Shown one piece after another: positions 49,401 through 61,345 of a stretch of DNA of 64,000 nt. Below the pieces are notes generated by a model that did no database searches, was not told the origin of the DNA, and was given only the letters and a program-made list of their open reading frames with translations. The DNA is from Lutjanus erythropterus (taxonomy: Eukaryota; Chordata; Actinopteri; Lutjaniformes; Lutjanidae): assembly GCA_020091685.1 (NCBI GenBank), contig CM034597.1:36325301-36389300 (forward strand). The letters run 5' to 3'. Numbering within the stretch: the first letter of the stretch is position 1; each line of letters starts with the position of its first letter. The translations under genes and the position numbers were made by a program.

Positions 49401-52400
49401 CAAAACCAAAGACCTGAGCTTTGAACTGCACTGGCTCCTTTTACACTTGAAATGAGAGAAGATGCCCTGCTGCACGTTCTGGACTGTAGTTCTATGACAG
49501 ACTTTCTTAATAAGATATTCTGCTAAAGCACTGACTTATTTAACCAATGTAGTCTAACAACACGGATTTACCTGTATGCAATGTTTCAGTGTGTGTGTGC
49601 ATAAGGAAGTCTCGTAAAAATCTTCAGTCCAAATAATGTGACTTCCCTACCTATTCCGTTTTCACTCATCGAGGCGTTGTCCGACTCGCTCATGCCGTCC
49701 ATCAGTGTGGCGTCCTCATCTGTTCTGCGTCGTCGGGATCTTCTGCGGCGGTTTGCAGGCAGGTTGGACTCACTGGCATCTGTATCAGCTGTCTGGTCTG
49801 TCTCTGTGTTTGTCTCCAAGGCTCCATAGGCATGGTTGTCCTCATGGTCCCGAGGCCCTCCTGTAGAGTTACATCAGATTCACAGAAAAAATGTTAAATC
49901 TGCAGTCAAACTACAAGACTTTTACAAGAGGAATTTATTATGTGTATTATGTGTGTTTACCATAGATGTTGTTATATCCTCCTCTTCCTCCTCTTCCCCG
50001 TCCACTCCCTCCACGGCCTCTGCCGGGTCCAGGCCTCCTGCGACCATCTCTTTGTGGGCGTGGGCCTCTCTCCCTCTCCCTTCAACCCAGTCAGTCAATA
50101 AATCAGTCAAATGATCCAAAAAAGAAAAAACATAGACATACTCAACAATAGCAGTGTGTACATGTGCCCCAATATTCTACAAATAATAAGAATAATAGAT
50201 GGTTCAGAACACAGATTCCACTACAAACTTAGAACTACACAAGTTGCACATCTTTCAACTCACCTGTCCTGGTCCTCTCCAGCAAGGGACCAGTCACTGA
50301 GCTCATCCCTGCGTTCTGAATCTGTCTCAGAGGCGTTGGATTGCTCTGAGTTGGTTCCTGAAAGCAGAAAGCAAACACACTGAGTACAGTCACACAAAAA
50401 GGTCTGGACCAATGCTAAACTACTGGGCCACAGCTGGATCTTTGAACTCAGACATTTTAACTCCTGCCTGGTTGTATTTACCATGAGTACCCAGTGTATA
50501 TGTTGTATATAACCTCTGTTACTGTGAATATAGATCATCTTATTTGGTTTGTTTTAGTGGGGATCTGTGGTAGAACCCACAGAAGATTTCTTGAATTGTC
50601 TGAACTGTAAATAATCTTTCATGTTTTCCCCATAACCCCAAAACAGATTTTTTTTCTTTTTAAACACACTGGTACTCTGTATTCCCCAATACACAAAATT
50701 TAGGTATCCGAATCGATATTGAGTGGGAAAAAAATGGATCAGAAAATCGGAACACCTCTATTTTCAATTTAAAACTTGGTGAGCTGATTTCAGTGTGTCT
50801 GTCGGTACTTTTTAAACATTTTAAGCACATTTTAACAATACTGCAATTAGTGATAACCATCAGGCATACTGTTTTATAACACCACAGTATTTGGCAGCAC
50901 ATAAGTTCATTTTTTGAACATTTAACTTCACAAGGTGCCTACCATATCCAGTGCTGTAGCCGTGTCCTCTGCGCCCACGCCCCCGACTGTTGTAGGAGCG
51001 AGAGACGTGTGAAGAGGACGAAGTGGCATTAGCACTGCCATCTGTATTATACCCTCCTCCTCTTTCCCCTCTCTCTCTGTCAGCTGGTCTGTGACCCTGG
51101 GTGATCTGACGTAACTGTTCATCAATCTGCATCCTCTCCAGGCGAAGCTGTTCAACCTCCTGGAGCAGAAACAGAATAAAGAGGCAGAAAATAAGTCAAA
51201 AGGAGAAGCAAGAAATGAAAAACGTGTGTGATTGTAATTTTCTTGTGTTATGGAAAATCAAGCAAATCTCAGAGAAGAGTCATCACTGAACACATGCATA
51301 ATCATCATACACACATGTACATTACATCCAGTGTGCCTGGTGCTGCTTATTCTGAATCTTGCTAGCCTGCACCCCTGTACATAATCCACAATCTGCCTCA
51401 GCTCTTCTTCTAGCTGCCGGCCCTCCACAAGAAGCTCCATTATGTCCTATACACACACAGTGCAAAACAAACCAACACAAAACATGCAGAGGGTACAGGA
51501 CACACACACACACACACATACATACATGCATAGTGTAAAATGTATACATAGAGCAATGCACACTGCAGAATAGCAAAGTGATTATCTATGAAGATTATCA
51601 TGTATAAGAAATGTGTAAATATAAATATTAATAATCAGGTATTCCCACTAGGATATTGTTTACTAGAGCTGGTAATTAAGTATATGTTCAGCTGGTCAAT
51701 ATTGAAAACTTTAAGTCCATCTTTAGCTAATGATAATCAAACATCAAGCTAATTTCAGTTCCATACAGTCCTCTGCTTGTGCAGTGGGCTTTTTCCTCTC
51801 ATACATTCACCTCGAACTGTGACTGATTTAGCTGCCAGCCTCAAAGTGGAATAAACTTAAAAAGATAAGCTTAAAGATTAAGGTTTAAATTTCAGGCAAG
51901 GCAGCTTCCTTCACTAAAAAAAAAACTACTGTATACTGAACTCTGATAACCTTAACTCGGTGTTAGTAAGGTAGTAAATACAAGTCTACTTAAGTAAGTA
52001 TTTTTGAATTTTCCATGAGGTATCCTAAGGTGCTTTTTGTTCATAATAATAATTAATAATTACTGACTGGTTTGACAAGTACATACACAGCACAAATTTG
52101 AGTAATGTTACTGTTAAGACTACCAAAGCTTATGAAGCGCTATAAACATGCTGGAGGTAAAGTAAATGCAAGTTAGGCTTCGTGCATGGAAATTACTCCA
52201 ACTAGAGCTGCAACAATTAGTCAATTCATTGAGCACTCAATCAAACGAAAATATATTGCCAACTATTTTCATAACTGAATCATTGTTTTAGTCATTTTTC
52301 AACCAAGAATGTCAAACTTTGCTGGTTCCAGGTTCTTAAATGTCAGGATTTGCTGCTTTTTCTGTCATTAATGACAGTAAATGAAAAGTCTTTGGATTCT

Positions 52401-52757
52401 GGACTGTTGGTTGGACCAGAGAAGCAATTTGAAGATGTCAGTCTGGGAAACTGTGATGAGCATTTTTCAATTATTTTTGGCATTTTACAGGCCAAACGAT
52501 TAGTCATGAAAATACTTGGCAGATTAATTGATAATGAAAATAATCATTGACTGCAGCCATAATTCCAACATGTGTCCGTTGTGCCGCCTCATGCAGCCCA
52601 GCGATCAAACACTGGTTAGGCAGGAGATGCATCAAAAAGTACCCTGAAATGGCTGTAAACTGAAGCTGTGGCATTAAGCGAAAGCAAGGAATTGTCTAAA
52701 ACATACACAAGCATTCATCAAAAACAAGCTGTTTTTCCGCAATTCAACAAACACACA

Positions 52758-52815
<58 letters not shown>

Positions 52816-55800
52816 GGTATCCTTACATTTAGGTAAGAGATGTGGTACTCCAACAAGACCTGGACATTGCCAATACTCTCCTTAGTACCAACAAAGGTGA
52901 ATGGGACCATTCCCTGTGTCAACAAAACACAAAAACACAACACGCCTGTTAGTATGGGGCTGAAATGTAAATAATGTGCCGACATCATTTGTATGAAACA
53001 CACAAAACTTGTCACACTTATCAGTAATCTACAGCAGCTTTATCAGAAGCAGTAAAGGTATGGCAGTATCAGGCTTACTTCCTGTCGGGGTTGCTTGCTG
53101 TCGTTGTCTCCTTCTATCCGGACCCTCACCACGCCGGACTTGTCCACAATCTCCTGGATGACTTTACCGTTCTTACCAATCACTTTGCCTGGGGGCACAG
53201 AGCAAGGACAAGATGAGAAGGTTACTAGTGACAATGAAACAGCTGCAAGTCAAAAAGATGATGATTTCATATCATGATGTTGATATTGAAACTGTAAGCA
53301 CCTTATAATGGAGTAAATAAGTGTGGTATATGCAGGATTCCTGTATTTTGAGAACCATATTGTCATTTTAAGATACACAGTTATTGTAATGAATGTTACA
53401 TGATTGTCTTGCAATACTTGTCTGTAATGTGGTACCACTATCATGGCTAACATATACAGCAGAGCATCTCATTTTCAGCTGCCCTGTGAATGCCCCTAGT
53501 AACCTGACGTTTGGGGGATTTCCCAGCACATCCAGTAAATGTGTCTCTACATACCAACAAGGTTCCTGGGAACCTGGACAGAGTCCTCCACAAACTCCAA
53601 GTAGCTCCTGGCCTTCTTCACTGCCTCTGCTGACTGAAAGATGACACAGGGTTACTCAGTCTGTCATACACACAACATACGTACAGTCACCCAATCCTAA
53701 CAAAATAATGCTCAAATCCACTTAAAGTAACAACAAATATGTCCACCGCTACTTGTTTCAATATAAACACGTCTCAACATTTGATGACTTCTTTTCATTC
53801 TTTCTTTTTCACTGTCACTGATGTCACACCCTACCTCTCCATAAATCCTGAAAGTGCCAGTCTCCTCATCCAGCTCAATGGCAGTGACGCCTGCAACTTT
53901 CCGTGCTTGCTGGATGTTGCTGCCATGGCTGCCGATGGCGAGGCCCATCAGATCCGGTCTCACCATGAACTCCTCCTGGAAGGACGACACCAGCTGCCTG
54001 GAGCTCTACACAAACAGAAAGTTTAATTTGTTACTACTTCTTAAACTACTTTAAAAAGTTTTTTTTTTTTGGTTTTAATTAATTCACAATCCTTGAACCA
54101 CATTTCTATAGACAAAACTGACTGATGTAAAAAGATCTAAACAGACTGAATTAATGTTTTTCATCTAAAACAGAAAAAAGCTGTTTTATCAGAATTTTGT
54201 GAGATGAAAAGTAAAGTGTCCATATTACATATTGTTTCCTTTCCATTTAACTCACATTATAAAGTGTGTTAAGCCCTATTCGCACAGGACTGGGATTACC
54301 AGCGAACTTCAAGTGAATTACCCCACCCCCATCCCCACCACAACTGTTTTGTGCAGGATATGTAAAGCCTATATTTCACACTAATTTACAGACATTATCC
54401 CCAAGACAAGGTGTTTCAGATTTGGAGTGTGTGACAGTAAATCAGCATGAGACACTAAGATTTATCATTCATTTACTTCACTTGTTTCAGCCCACTTCTT
54501 GTTGCTAGTTTGGTTAAAAAATATCTCAGATGATTGAGTTTCTCCAGTTGTCAGACTGTGTACATTCTTTTAAGAGGCCCCTGAAAAGGAGACATCTTAT
54601 TTTTGTAGCCACCTGCTGTGGCCTCTTGTGACATGCCGTAGACAGACATATCAGTGTTAACCTCTGACCCTTGCTAGAATTATCTCTGCTTACTGGACTT
54701 GGAAGTACTGGTTTACTGCCTTGTTGAAAACCTATAAAACACTCGAAGTTCCTCTCTCATAGGAGATACTTTGTTCAACTCAGTGACAGTGGGAGATATG
54801 GCCCTAAAATATTCACCATGTTTCAGGGCATTCTGTGATAACAATGACCCCGATAATTTGACAAAACAAAAAAATATTTTTGGTTGAGAACTCATCTGAT
54901 CTTTTGCAACTAAACCCCTTCAGCACTACTGAGGTTGCTCCACTTTTTAGAGCCAACTCCTCCACTGTGGAGCCAGCAGCAATGTTACTTTCACTTTCAG
55001 TCTCAGTCATTGATAGTGTGATAGTGGTCTGACGTCATTCTGCCAACAAGTGGTAATATTGCCATTATAATGAAAAAAAAACATCAGTGTTTCTGCATTT
55101 TTTTGTGTGCTGAGTGATTACAATTTCCACAACGTACATGCATTGTTCAGCAGTCACAGTAACAAAATAGTTAAGAGTTGCTTTGCTCACTCTCTGCATT
55201 CAGTAAGCATAAATACACATATGCAGCAACCGTTCTCTGTCATCACTCATTTTATACACCAATATGGCCAATCTCACAGCACAGCTGTTGACTGCTGTTC
55301 AGCGTATGAGCCATGATCAAAATCATGCTTGTTCAGTTGTCTGACAACCAAAAAACAGAAAACAGATGCTTAAAAAAATTTACAACCCAAATCACTGAGA
55401 TGCTGATTCACACAGGATTAATATAAGTGTTTGACAAGTGTTGGCTTTTGTTGCCAACTGACCTCCAGGTGCTTTGTGGCCTCATGGTTCCGTGACATTA
55501 GCAGCAACTTAGTCCTGATGCTGCGCAGGTGCATGTCGCTCAGCAAAGACACACGCTTCACTGTCGTCTCATTGACAGACTACACAGACATACACACAGG
55601 AAATTAAAAATAGAATTAACATATGGTGAGCAACTTCCTTGCCAATTACGACGAGACAAAAAGGAATAGGTGAGTCATCCACTGTACAACATAGTGAGCA
55701 TGACAAATTTGCAAAATGTCGCATGGATGTCATAAATCATAAGTATTCAAATGTCACCACAGAGTTACAACAAGCCAGTTACCACAATCACTAGTTGGCT

Positions 55801-58800
55801 GGTCTCAGGGCAGAATGTGATGCGACAGGCTCCAACAGCTTTCTTAAAGTCCTTATGGGCGTTCTCATTCTGGCACCTGTAATATGAGAAACAAGTGTAC
55901 ACATTTACTCATACATCTGACAGGAGACTGGGATTGGAGAAATCTGAAAAGAAGTGCAAAACTCTCAAAGTTCAGACAATATGTAACATCTACAATAAAC
56001 AATCTACAGTACATATGCATGTAATCTTTAACTATGAAGAGAACAAGCACATGAATTTAAGATTTGTCCCTCCCTAATGTCTGTGTAAAGCTGCTGTACA
56101 TACGCTTCTTGTAAATCCTGAGGAACAGGGACAGTGCACTTGTGAAAGGAGTTCTTGGTGATGGCCTTGTTAGGGTTGACTGGACGCAGACGTTCAAATG
56201 TCACAATCTCATTGTAAGTGGCGTCGCAGGCTGCATACTCTATCACATAAAACTGAAAAGACAGACAAGTCAGATCAGCATTCTTCACTCAATGTTCTGC
56301 AAGCTACCAGGCGATATACATAGATATGATACAATATAAGTAAGAATTTAATACTGTTAGCATTCATTTTCATGTAAATAGAGTACAGCATAGAAAAGAA
56401 CAGTACAGAAAATCTATAAGACTGTCTTCATGAGGAACAATACTCACGTCTCCCTTCATCATGCGGACCTTAGCCAGCCACCAACCACAGGGCTCCTGAT
56501 CATTGGCTCTGGACAAGATCTGACGGGAGATTAAGACCAAGTGAGACAAGTACAGACAGGGATAAATCGAGAAATAAGAAAAGAAAAAAAGAAATGTATG
56601 TTTATGTCATCCTCACCTCAACCTCCTCGCCCTCTCCGATGTCCTTCTTGCCGTCAGCGGGCGGTGGCATCCTGACATCACTGAAGGGCACCTGGCGTTC
56701 TGGCTGCCAACTGAAAATGAGAAGGTAATTTTTAACTTTGCTAGAACATATTAGCCCTATTGTACATTTGTCTTAAAATTTGACTTGACAGGCTTTTGGA
56801 AAGCTGCTAGAATACAGAAGTAAGAAAGACTCACTTGTTCTCAAAGGCAATGGTGAGAGAGTCATCGTGGATATCTTTGACAAACCCCTGCAGGACAGAC
56901 AGCGACACAGAGAGGGGTTAACACAGTAAGAACATAACAGCTGACTGACATAAAGTTTCACTTATGTAAGTTACACAGACTGTACAGGACAGAAAGGAAA
57001 GAGCTGATTTTGACTCTTCAAGCAAGTTCTCTCCTTTGTGAAGAAGATAATGCAATGTAAAGTTTACATATATTAATAATATTTGGTCAATGATCTAACT
57101 TATTTGTTGATGTGTGTTAATAACTTATAGTGGCCTTTGCCAAGGGAAACAACATTTCCTAACTACGATTGTTAAGAGTAAGTTCTGTTGATTATTCAGA
57201 GTAAAGAGACATCTTTCTAGAAGCAGACATTGCTGTTGAGTTTTCAGGTCTCTTTTCACTGCTTTTGGGAATCAAACACTAAACTCCATTCAGTTCCACT
57301 GTTTTTGTTGGTGGCAGGAATCTCAGCAACAGGCATCTTGAAATCTGGGCAAATAAAGTCTTAATTGTCTGTATGACTAAAGAACACTGGCAAGTTTTTT
57401 TTACTTTGAAATGACACTTTTACAGCAATTAAAATAATAAACAAATATGCCACAGTCTCTGCTTACAAATTTTCAAATGTGAGGATTAGTCACTATTCTT
57501 TGGCCTTTTCTGTGCACTGTGTGTAGGTTGTTAATTAAAAAAACAAAACAAAACAAAATGTATTTTGTGTGCCTTTTCACAATAGTATAAAAAAAGATAT
57601 TGAGTTTTGTTTTTGTTTTGTTTTTAACTAATATTGTATCAAAAATACTCATCATGACAACACTATCGTGGGCTATTCATTTCTTCCTTCATGGATATTT
57701 GATTCACAGTTTGAGCATGATGTTTTTATATGACTAAGTAAGCAAAGTGCATTTTTATAAATGTATTATTTACAGCTTAACTGTTTAAGAAAGGGGAAAA
57801 GACAGAATCCAATTGATATCATAAGACAGTCAAGGTTGCAATATTGGATCAGACAGATTACTCAATAATAAAAAATATTACATACAGCTCTAATTTAATG
57901 TCTTTCACACATCCTAAATACGCTTCCAAGATCTGCTGAAAATAACCTTACTGACTGGCCATAAAGACACACCAGGATTTAAAATCTCAGAGGTAATGGG
58001 AAGGGCTGTGCATTGGCAAGAATCTGGTGATACATGTGCAAAGTTTACTTTTTTGTGCAATCAGAACAGTGACAACAGATAACAACACTGCTATGTAGCA
58101 GTCAGGGGTTTAAACACAACACAAAATGAACAACTGGCTCAAATCTTGGCATGCATCACTATTGTGATGCAGTGTTTTTGAGAATCAATACAGTTTCCCA
58201 AAATATAACACTGCGATACTCGAGTGTATGAATATTTTCTTACAACCCTTGTATTCAAGGCTTTCAGAATGTGCAATTTAAGCCACTTACACTTCCTGTA
58301 TAAGGGTACATGTTCATGAAACCATAGTGTCACAAATAGGGCTGAATGATTTTGAAAAAATATCTAATTGTGATTATTTTGACTGATATTGCAATTGTGG
58401 TATGATTTACAATATTAGGGGAAATAATCATTGTTATTTTGTTATACTCATTTTCAAAAAAAGAAGCCATACTAAGTGATTATTATATGCTTTTTGTGGG
58501 GATCTATACCCAAAATGATGGTGTATTTGTAGACTACTGATGAATACATTTTAATCACTTAAATTTTTAAAAGCAATTCATTAACATCCTGAGCCTGTAG
58601 AATATAAAGTGCAGGCCCGGACATCTCTGCAGCACAACATTTTTCAATTTAAAATGGTACTTTGACACACTTTGTGATTTCTATAAAATCTCAATTAAAC
58701 TGTTCAGCCCTACTCATAAAGCCATATATCTCAAGAGTCAGCTTGGGCAGCTGACAAGCAAAGGAGTGGACAGAGTGAGTCATGAAACCAGCAGGGTTGA

Positions 58801-59712
58801 GTAGAGAGAAAAAGCAGTGAGGACAGTGTCAAACAGTAGTAAAGGAGTCATCTGAGGAATGGAGGTGAGGCCAAAGGGGGAGAGAGGCAGAAGCAGGAAA
58901 GGAGACGATGTAGAGGAGGAGATGAGGAAACACACGGGGGAGATGGGAGGACAGGAGACAGTCTAGAAATAGCTTTTAAGTCTATGGTATCAGTGACCCT
59001 CTCCTGACATGCCAGCTGGTCAGGATTGACAAGGAACAGCTGGCTCACACATACACATACAAAAAATAGCTCGGGCATGATGAAGTATCAAATAATAGAC
59101 AGCCGTTGAGTAGGTGCAGATCGACGAGAGCTCAAAATCACTGTCATAACCACAAATATCACATACTTTAATAAGCTATATAATCAAATTCTAACAGCTC
59201 TTATAACAGCTACACAACCGAATAAATGATGCGGAATTGCATATACAACATGACGTCTGACAACAGTTTACTTGAGCTACGTCTTTCGACGTCAACAGTT
59301 AAAACAACTAGCAAGTGAGCTAACTTTTAGCTCGAGAAAGCTACAACCGACCGTCAAGCAAAACTGATAACAGCTCTTAACGGTTATGTAGTTCCATTAT
59401 CGCAAACAAGATCATGTTTTTAATCCATGCTGAGTACAACAGAAAGATCGCTAAACAGTGGCAGTTGGCGAAGACTTGCGAGCGATGCTAGCTTAGCCAG
59501 CTAATTGTGGCTAGCGCTGCTAATACAAGCTAATGGAGAGCAGTTAGAGAGTCCAGAGCACGTCTGAAACTGCTGCCGTGGTCCACGAGACCTAAGCTAA
59601 AACACTGCATCCGTGTAACAGCCTATCGTGTCTATTGCTGAATCGATAAGCCGGTATTTACCTTGTAATAAGCCCCGTTGGAGCCACGGACCTCCACCGC
59701 CAGTTCTTCCAT
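46471..59712 (-). CDS. fxr1: FMR1 autosomal homologue 1 (FXR1), 18 coding exons
   Basis: Coding exons in order: 59712-59662, 56887-56835, 56710-56617, 56519-56448, 56252-56104, 55876-55783, 55579-55463, 54005-53835, 53633-53555, 53188-53079, 52913-52827, 51159-50943, 50357-50264, 50079-49961, 49860-49651, 49349-49272, 48127-48045, 46665-46471. They join in phase to 690 residues. The protein starts [17 protein letters not shown] and ends PVVNGLS. Two Tudor/Agenet domains lie at about 4-115. KH1 has GSHG at 235-238; KH2 has GKNG at 298-301, and Ile304 equals the FMRP residue mutated in I304N. Exon 14 codes an RGG region; exons 15 and 16 code Arg-rich RRRRSRRRR and RRNRSRRRR. Exon lengths 2-10 (53, 94, 72, 149, 94, 117, 171, 79, 110) follow the FMR1 family. 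The family binds RNA and controls translation in mRNP granules, with a main role in muscle. The frame is intact. FXR1 rather than FMR1 or FXR2 is chosen from exon 16 and from the dnajc19 neighbour. Confidence 0.96.
47221..47361. mobile_element. Short hAT MITE in fxr1 intron 17
   Basis: The left end CAGCCATTCCCAAACGTAAG and the right end, on the opposite strand CAGGGGTTAACAACC, are inverted. Flanks GTTTAGAG and GTCCAGAC match at five of eight positions. Confidence 0.6.
47480..47650. repeat. Dispersed retroposon-tail-like repeat in fxr1 intron 17
   Basis: ATGAGGTCACAGTGACC, CACCAAAATCTCATCAG, CATCCTTGAGTCCAAGTGGA, AAGAAATTCTTCCCAGG and GACAGATAGACAACCTGACA occur in the order of an abundant fish repeat. 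Family not assigned with certainty. Confidence 0.6.
48574..49121. mobile_element. Foldback TTAA-type MITE in fxr1 intron 16
   Basis: TTAA followed by AGGGACAATTCACTCCAAAA at the left faces the right end, which on the opposite strand reads AGGGACAGTTCACCTCAAAA, then TGAA (48570-48573 and 49122-49125). Inner words pair as well: GTTGCAGAGTTTTGAAGAT with ATCTCCAAAACTCAGCAAC, and AACAGCAATATCTCTTT with AAAGAGACATTGCTGTT. The whole 548 bp is therefore one imperfect palindrome. A T-run next to a G-run (about 48928-48959) lies in the right arm. TTAA flanks suggest a piggyBac-type mover. Confidence 0.75.
49272..49349 (-). CDS. fxr1: fxr1 exon 16, counterpart of the muscle-specific exon
   Basis: It codes [17 protein letters not shown] then IRLPEERQP, matching the 27-residue insert of long muscle isoforms of mammalian FXR1 ([17 protein letters not shown] type). 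Length 78 bp is a multiple of three and both borders are in phase 1, so it can be skipped without frame loss. The Arg-rich run resembles the nucleolar-targeting segment of FXR2. Confidence 0.85.
50695..50760. mobile_element. Solo hAT-like terminus in fxr1 intron 12
   Basis: On the opposite strand it reads TAGAGGTGTTCCGATTTTC and continues to ATATCGATTCGGATACC, the style of a hAT end. No partner end was seen. Confidence 0.4.
51381..51446 (-). other. fxr1: Candidate duplicated fxr1 exon (exon 11b)
   Basis: A GTGTATAG acceptor precedes 51446, and a GTACAG donor follows 51381. The 66 bp between code 22 residues in phase 0, including QLEEELRQI, which aligns with QIDEQLRQI at the start of exon 12 in the same register. 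Inclusion would insert 22 residues before exon 12 without changing frame. It is not part of the known human protein. Confidence 0.4.
52203..52561. mobile_element. TAGAGCTGCAAC-family hAT MITE in fxr1 intron 11
   Basis: Left end TAGAGCTGCAACAATTAGTC and right end AATCATTGACTGCAGCCATA are flanked by ACTCCAAC and ATTCCAAC (seven of eight identical). The interior shares GAAGATGTCAGTCTGGGAAA with the copy at 16449-16736. Confidence 0.82.
52759..52811. repeat. (CA)n microsatellite next to the fxr1 exon 11 donor
   Basis: CA on the + strand is (UG)n in the fxr1 pre-mRNA and begins 15 bases inside intron 11. Confidence 0.95.
54813..55010 (-). pseudogene. BED-finger-like hAT transposase remnant in fxr1 intron 7
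   Basis: The frame starts [18 protein letters not shown] and continues [18 protein letters not shown], resembling the SVVWKxFGFKKSD start of ZBED/hAT fingers with the conserved Trp changed. The Cys pair and His pair are not preserved. It is a decayed transposon piece, not host coding sequence. Confidence 0.5.
56888..59661 (-). other. fxr1 intron 1
   Basis: A 2.8-kb intron between exons 1 and 2. It holds the hAT MITE at 58337-58712 and otherwise AT-rich sequence. A purine-rich stretch at 58840-58970 (GGAG and GAGG repeats) is the only compositional feature. Confidence 0.8.
58337..58712. mobile_element. hAT-like MITE in fxr1 intron 1
   Basis: Left end TAGGGCTGAATGATTTTG and right end, on the opposite strand TAGGGCTGAACAGTTTAATTG, with flanks GTCACAAA and CTCATAAA (six of eight identical). 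Confidence 0.75.
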
Positions 59713-59850
59713 ATTGGACACGCAAAGGATGCTGGGACGACAGGTGCTCCTTAAAGCATCAGGAGTGAAGTTCGAACACTGCAGAGGTAACAACTGCTCC
59801 GTGGTGGAATTATGTTTACTCTTTACCTCTATACAAATAGGTACCACTTT
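59713..59850 (-). promoter_or_regulatory. fxr1 5' untranslated region and promoter area
   Basis: No TATA box is evident. The frame stays open upstream of the conserved start, with an in-frame ATG at 59845-59847, so a 45-residue N-terminal extension is formally possible. The [11 protein letters not shown] start at 59712 is preferred because it matches the family N-terminus. Confidence 0.5.
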
Positions 59851-60310
59851 ACAATAAGAATATCATTATAAATAATTTATAAATGTTCATAATTAGGTTA
59901 TTATTAGGTTGTAAACACTATAAATCATTAATAAGCTGTTACAGTACATTAGATAAACAGGACAACAGTGACCTGTTGCTTGCCAAATGTAGGGGAGACT
60001 GGGGACAGTTGGGACCTTTTTTCCTTTTGTGATGGCACATGACATTTGCAATTTTGCAAAGAGCAATTGTAATTTGGCAAATTAAACAGTGGTTTATGAC
60101 TTGTACAGTATGATATAGCAGAATAAATTATCTGCCATTTTTCATTGATATACAGAATGTTTAATCTAAAAAAAAACAGCCATGTTTTATGGTTGTGTGA
60201 CTTTGATTTATTATTATCTTTTTATCCAATTATTTATCATTTGGGTGAAATTCCACATATAAATGAAATGACTAATTAAAAAGGCTACTATCACTAGTCA
60301 AATCATATGT
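59851..60310. repeat. Dispersed repeat remains upstream of fxr1
   Basis: ACCACTTTACAATAAG followed by many ATTAT/TTATAA words (59840-59960) resembles a common fish repeat. GGGGAGACTGGGGACAGTTG at about 59993 looks like the start of another. Neither can be delimited. Confidence 0.35.
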
Positions 60311-60311
60311 G

Positions 60312-60314
<3 letters not shown>

Positions 60315-60381
<67 letters not shown>

Positions 60382-60490
60382 CACATATATTTGACTATAT
60401 ATAACACATATATATATATGTATATATATATACAAATATATACACACACACATATATATATACATATATATACATATATATATGTATATG
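60315..60490. repeat. (AT)n microsatellite with degenerate TATA/CATA tail
   Basis: Pure AT from about 60315 to 60377, then mixed ATAT, ACATAT and CACACA units. The poly-Ile-Tyr frames through it are artefacts. Confidence 0.95.
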
Positions 60491-60759
60491 ATTTGGTGGT
60501 CTATCTTGAGTGTTAAACCTCCTCCTACATACATTCTTCAAGTGTTGCCTTACAGATCAGTTTAAAGTTATACTGAGGGAAGAAATGTGTCCCAGCAGTG
60601 GAGCACGTCTGCCCTGATCAGAGTTCTGTCTTCCAGAATAATAACAGCTGCAGCCACAGAAGTCAACTGTGGTCACTGAAAGGATTTTCTAAAAACAACA
60701 ACCTTCATCTGAGCTCTGTTTTTCCGTCTCTCCAGTCCAGGTTCACACATTTGTAGCTA

Positions 60760-60950
60760 GACATGTGGACTCGTGTCACATGACACGGGCTCAAATCAGA
60801 CTTGAGTCACAAATTTCATGACTTTATAGACTCAGCTTGACAAAACCAAAAGACTTGTAACTCGGCTTTAATTTGATTTTAACACCAATGGCTCGTTACT
60901 TCACTTGGACTTGGGCCTTTTGACTTGAAACTTTCCCCTGAAACCCAGAG
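60760..60950. repeat. Dispersed repeat rich in GACTTG words
   Basis: GTGTCACATGACACGGGCTC, AGACTTGAGTCACAAATTTC, GACTCAGCTTGACAAAACC and GACTTGGGCCTTTTGACTTG occur in the order of a widespread fish DNA-element interior. Ends are not recognisable. Confidence 0.5.
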
Positions 60951-61345
60951 ATTAAAAAGTATGCTATTTAAAAAGTGAGCCATAAGTCAATTAATTTCCC
61001 TTTTTTTCCTGAATCAACTAACATCAGCACAACTAATTCTCAGCACATTGACACTAAATTCCCCAGAACCAGTTTTGTTTGAATCAGTCCAGCAGCATCC
61101 AATCAAGTTGCAGGAAAGAACCATGAAGAACTGACATTACGTTACTGAGCTGATTGGAAAAAATGATAAGAGATCATGTCATGCGTGTACAAAAATTATG
61201 CAGTGGTCAAGAAAGAAACAAATGTAATCAAAACATGCTGGTCAAAAATTACAGATGGAGACACAGCTGCTTTGTTTGACATTTGATATTCCTAAATAAT
61301 GTAAACATGGTCTGATCTCATACAATATGATGCATTGCTGCAGAT

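Noticed and set aside
60298-60534. Poly Ile-Tyr frames on both strands
   Set aside because: Translation of the AT microsatellite.
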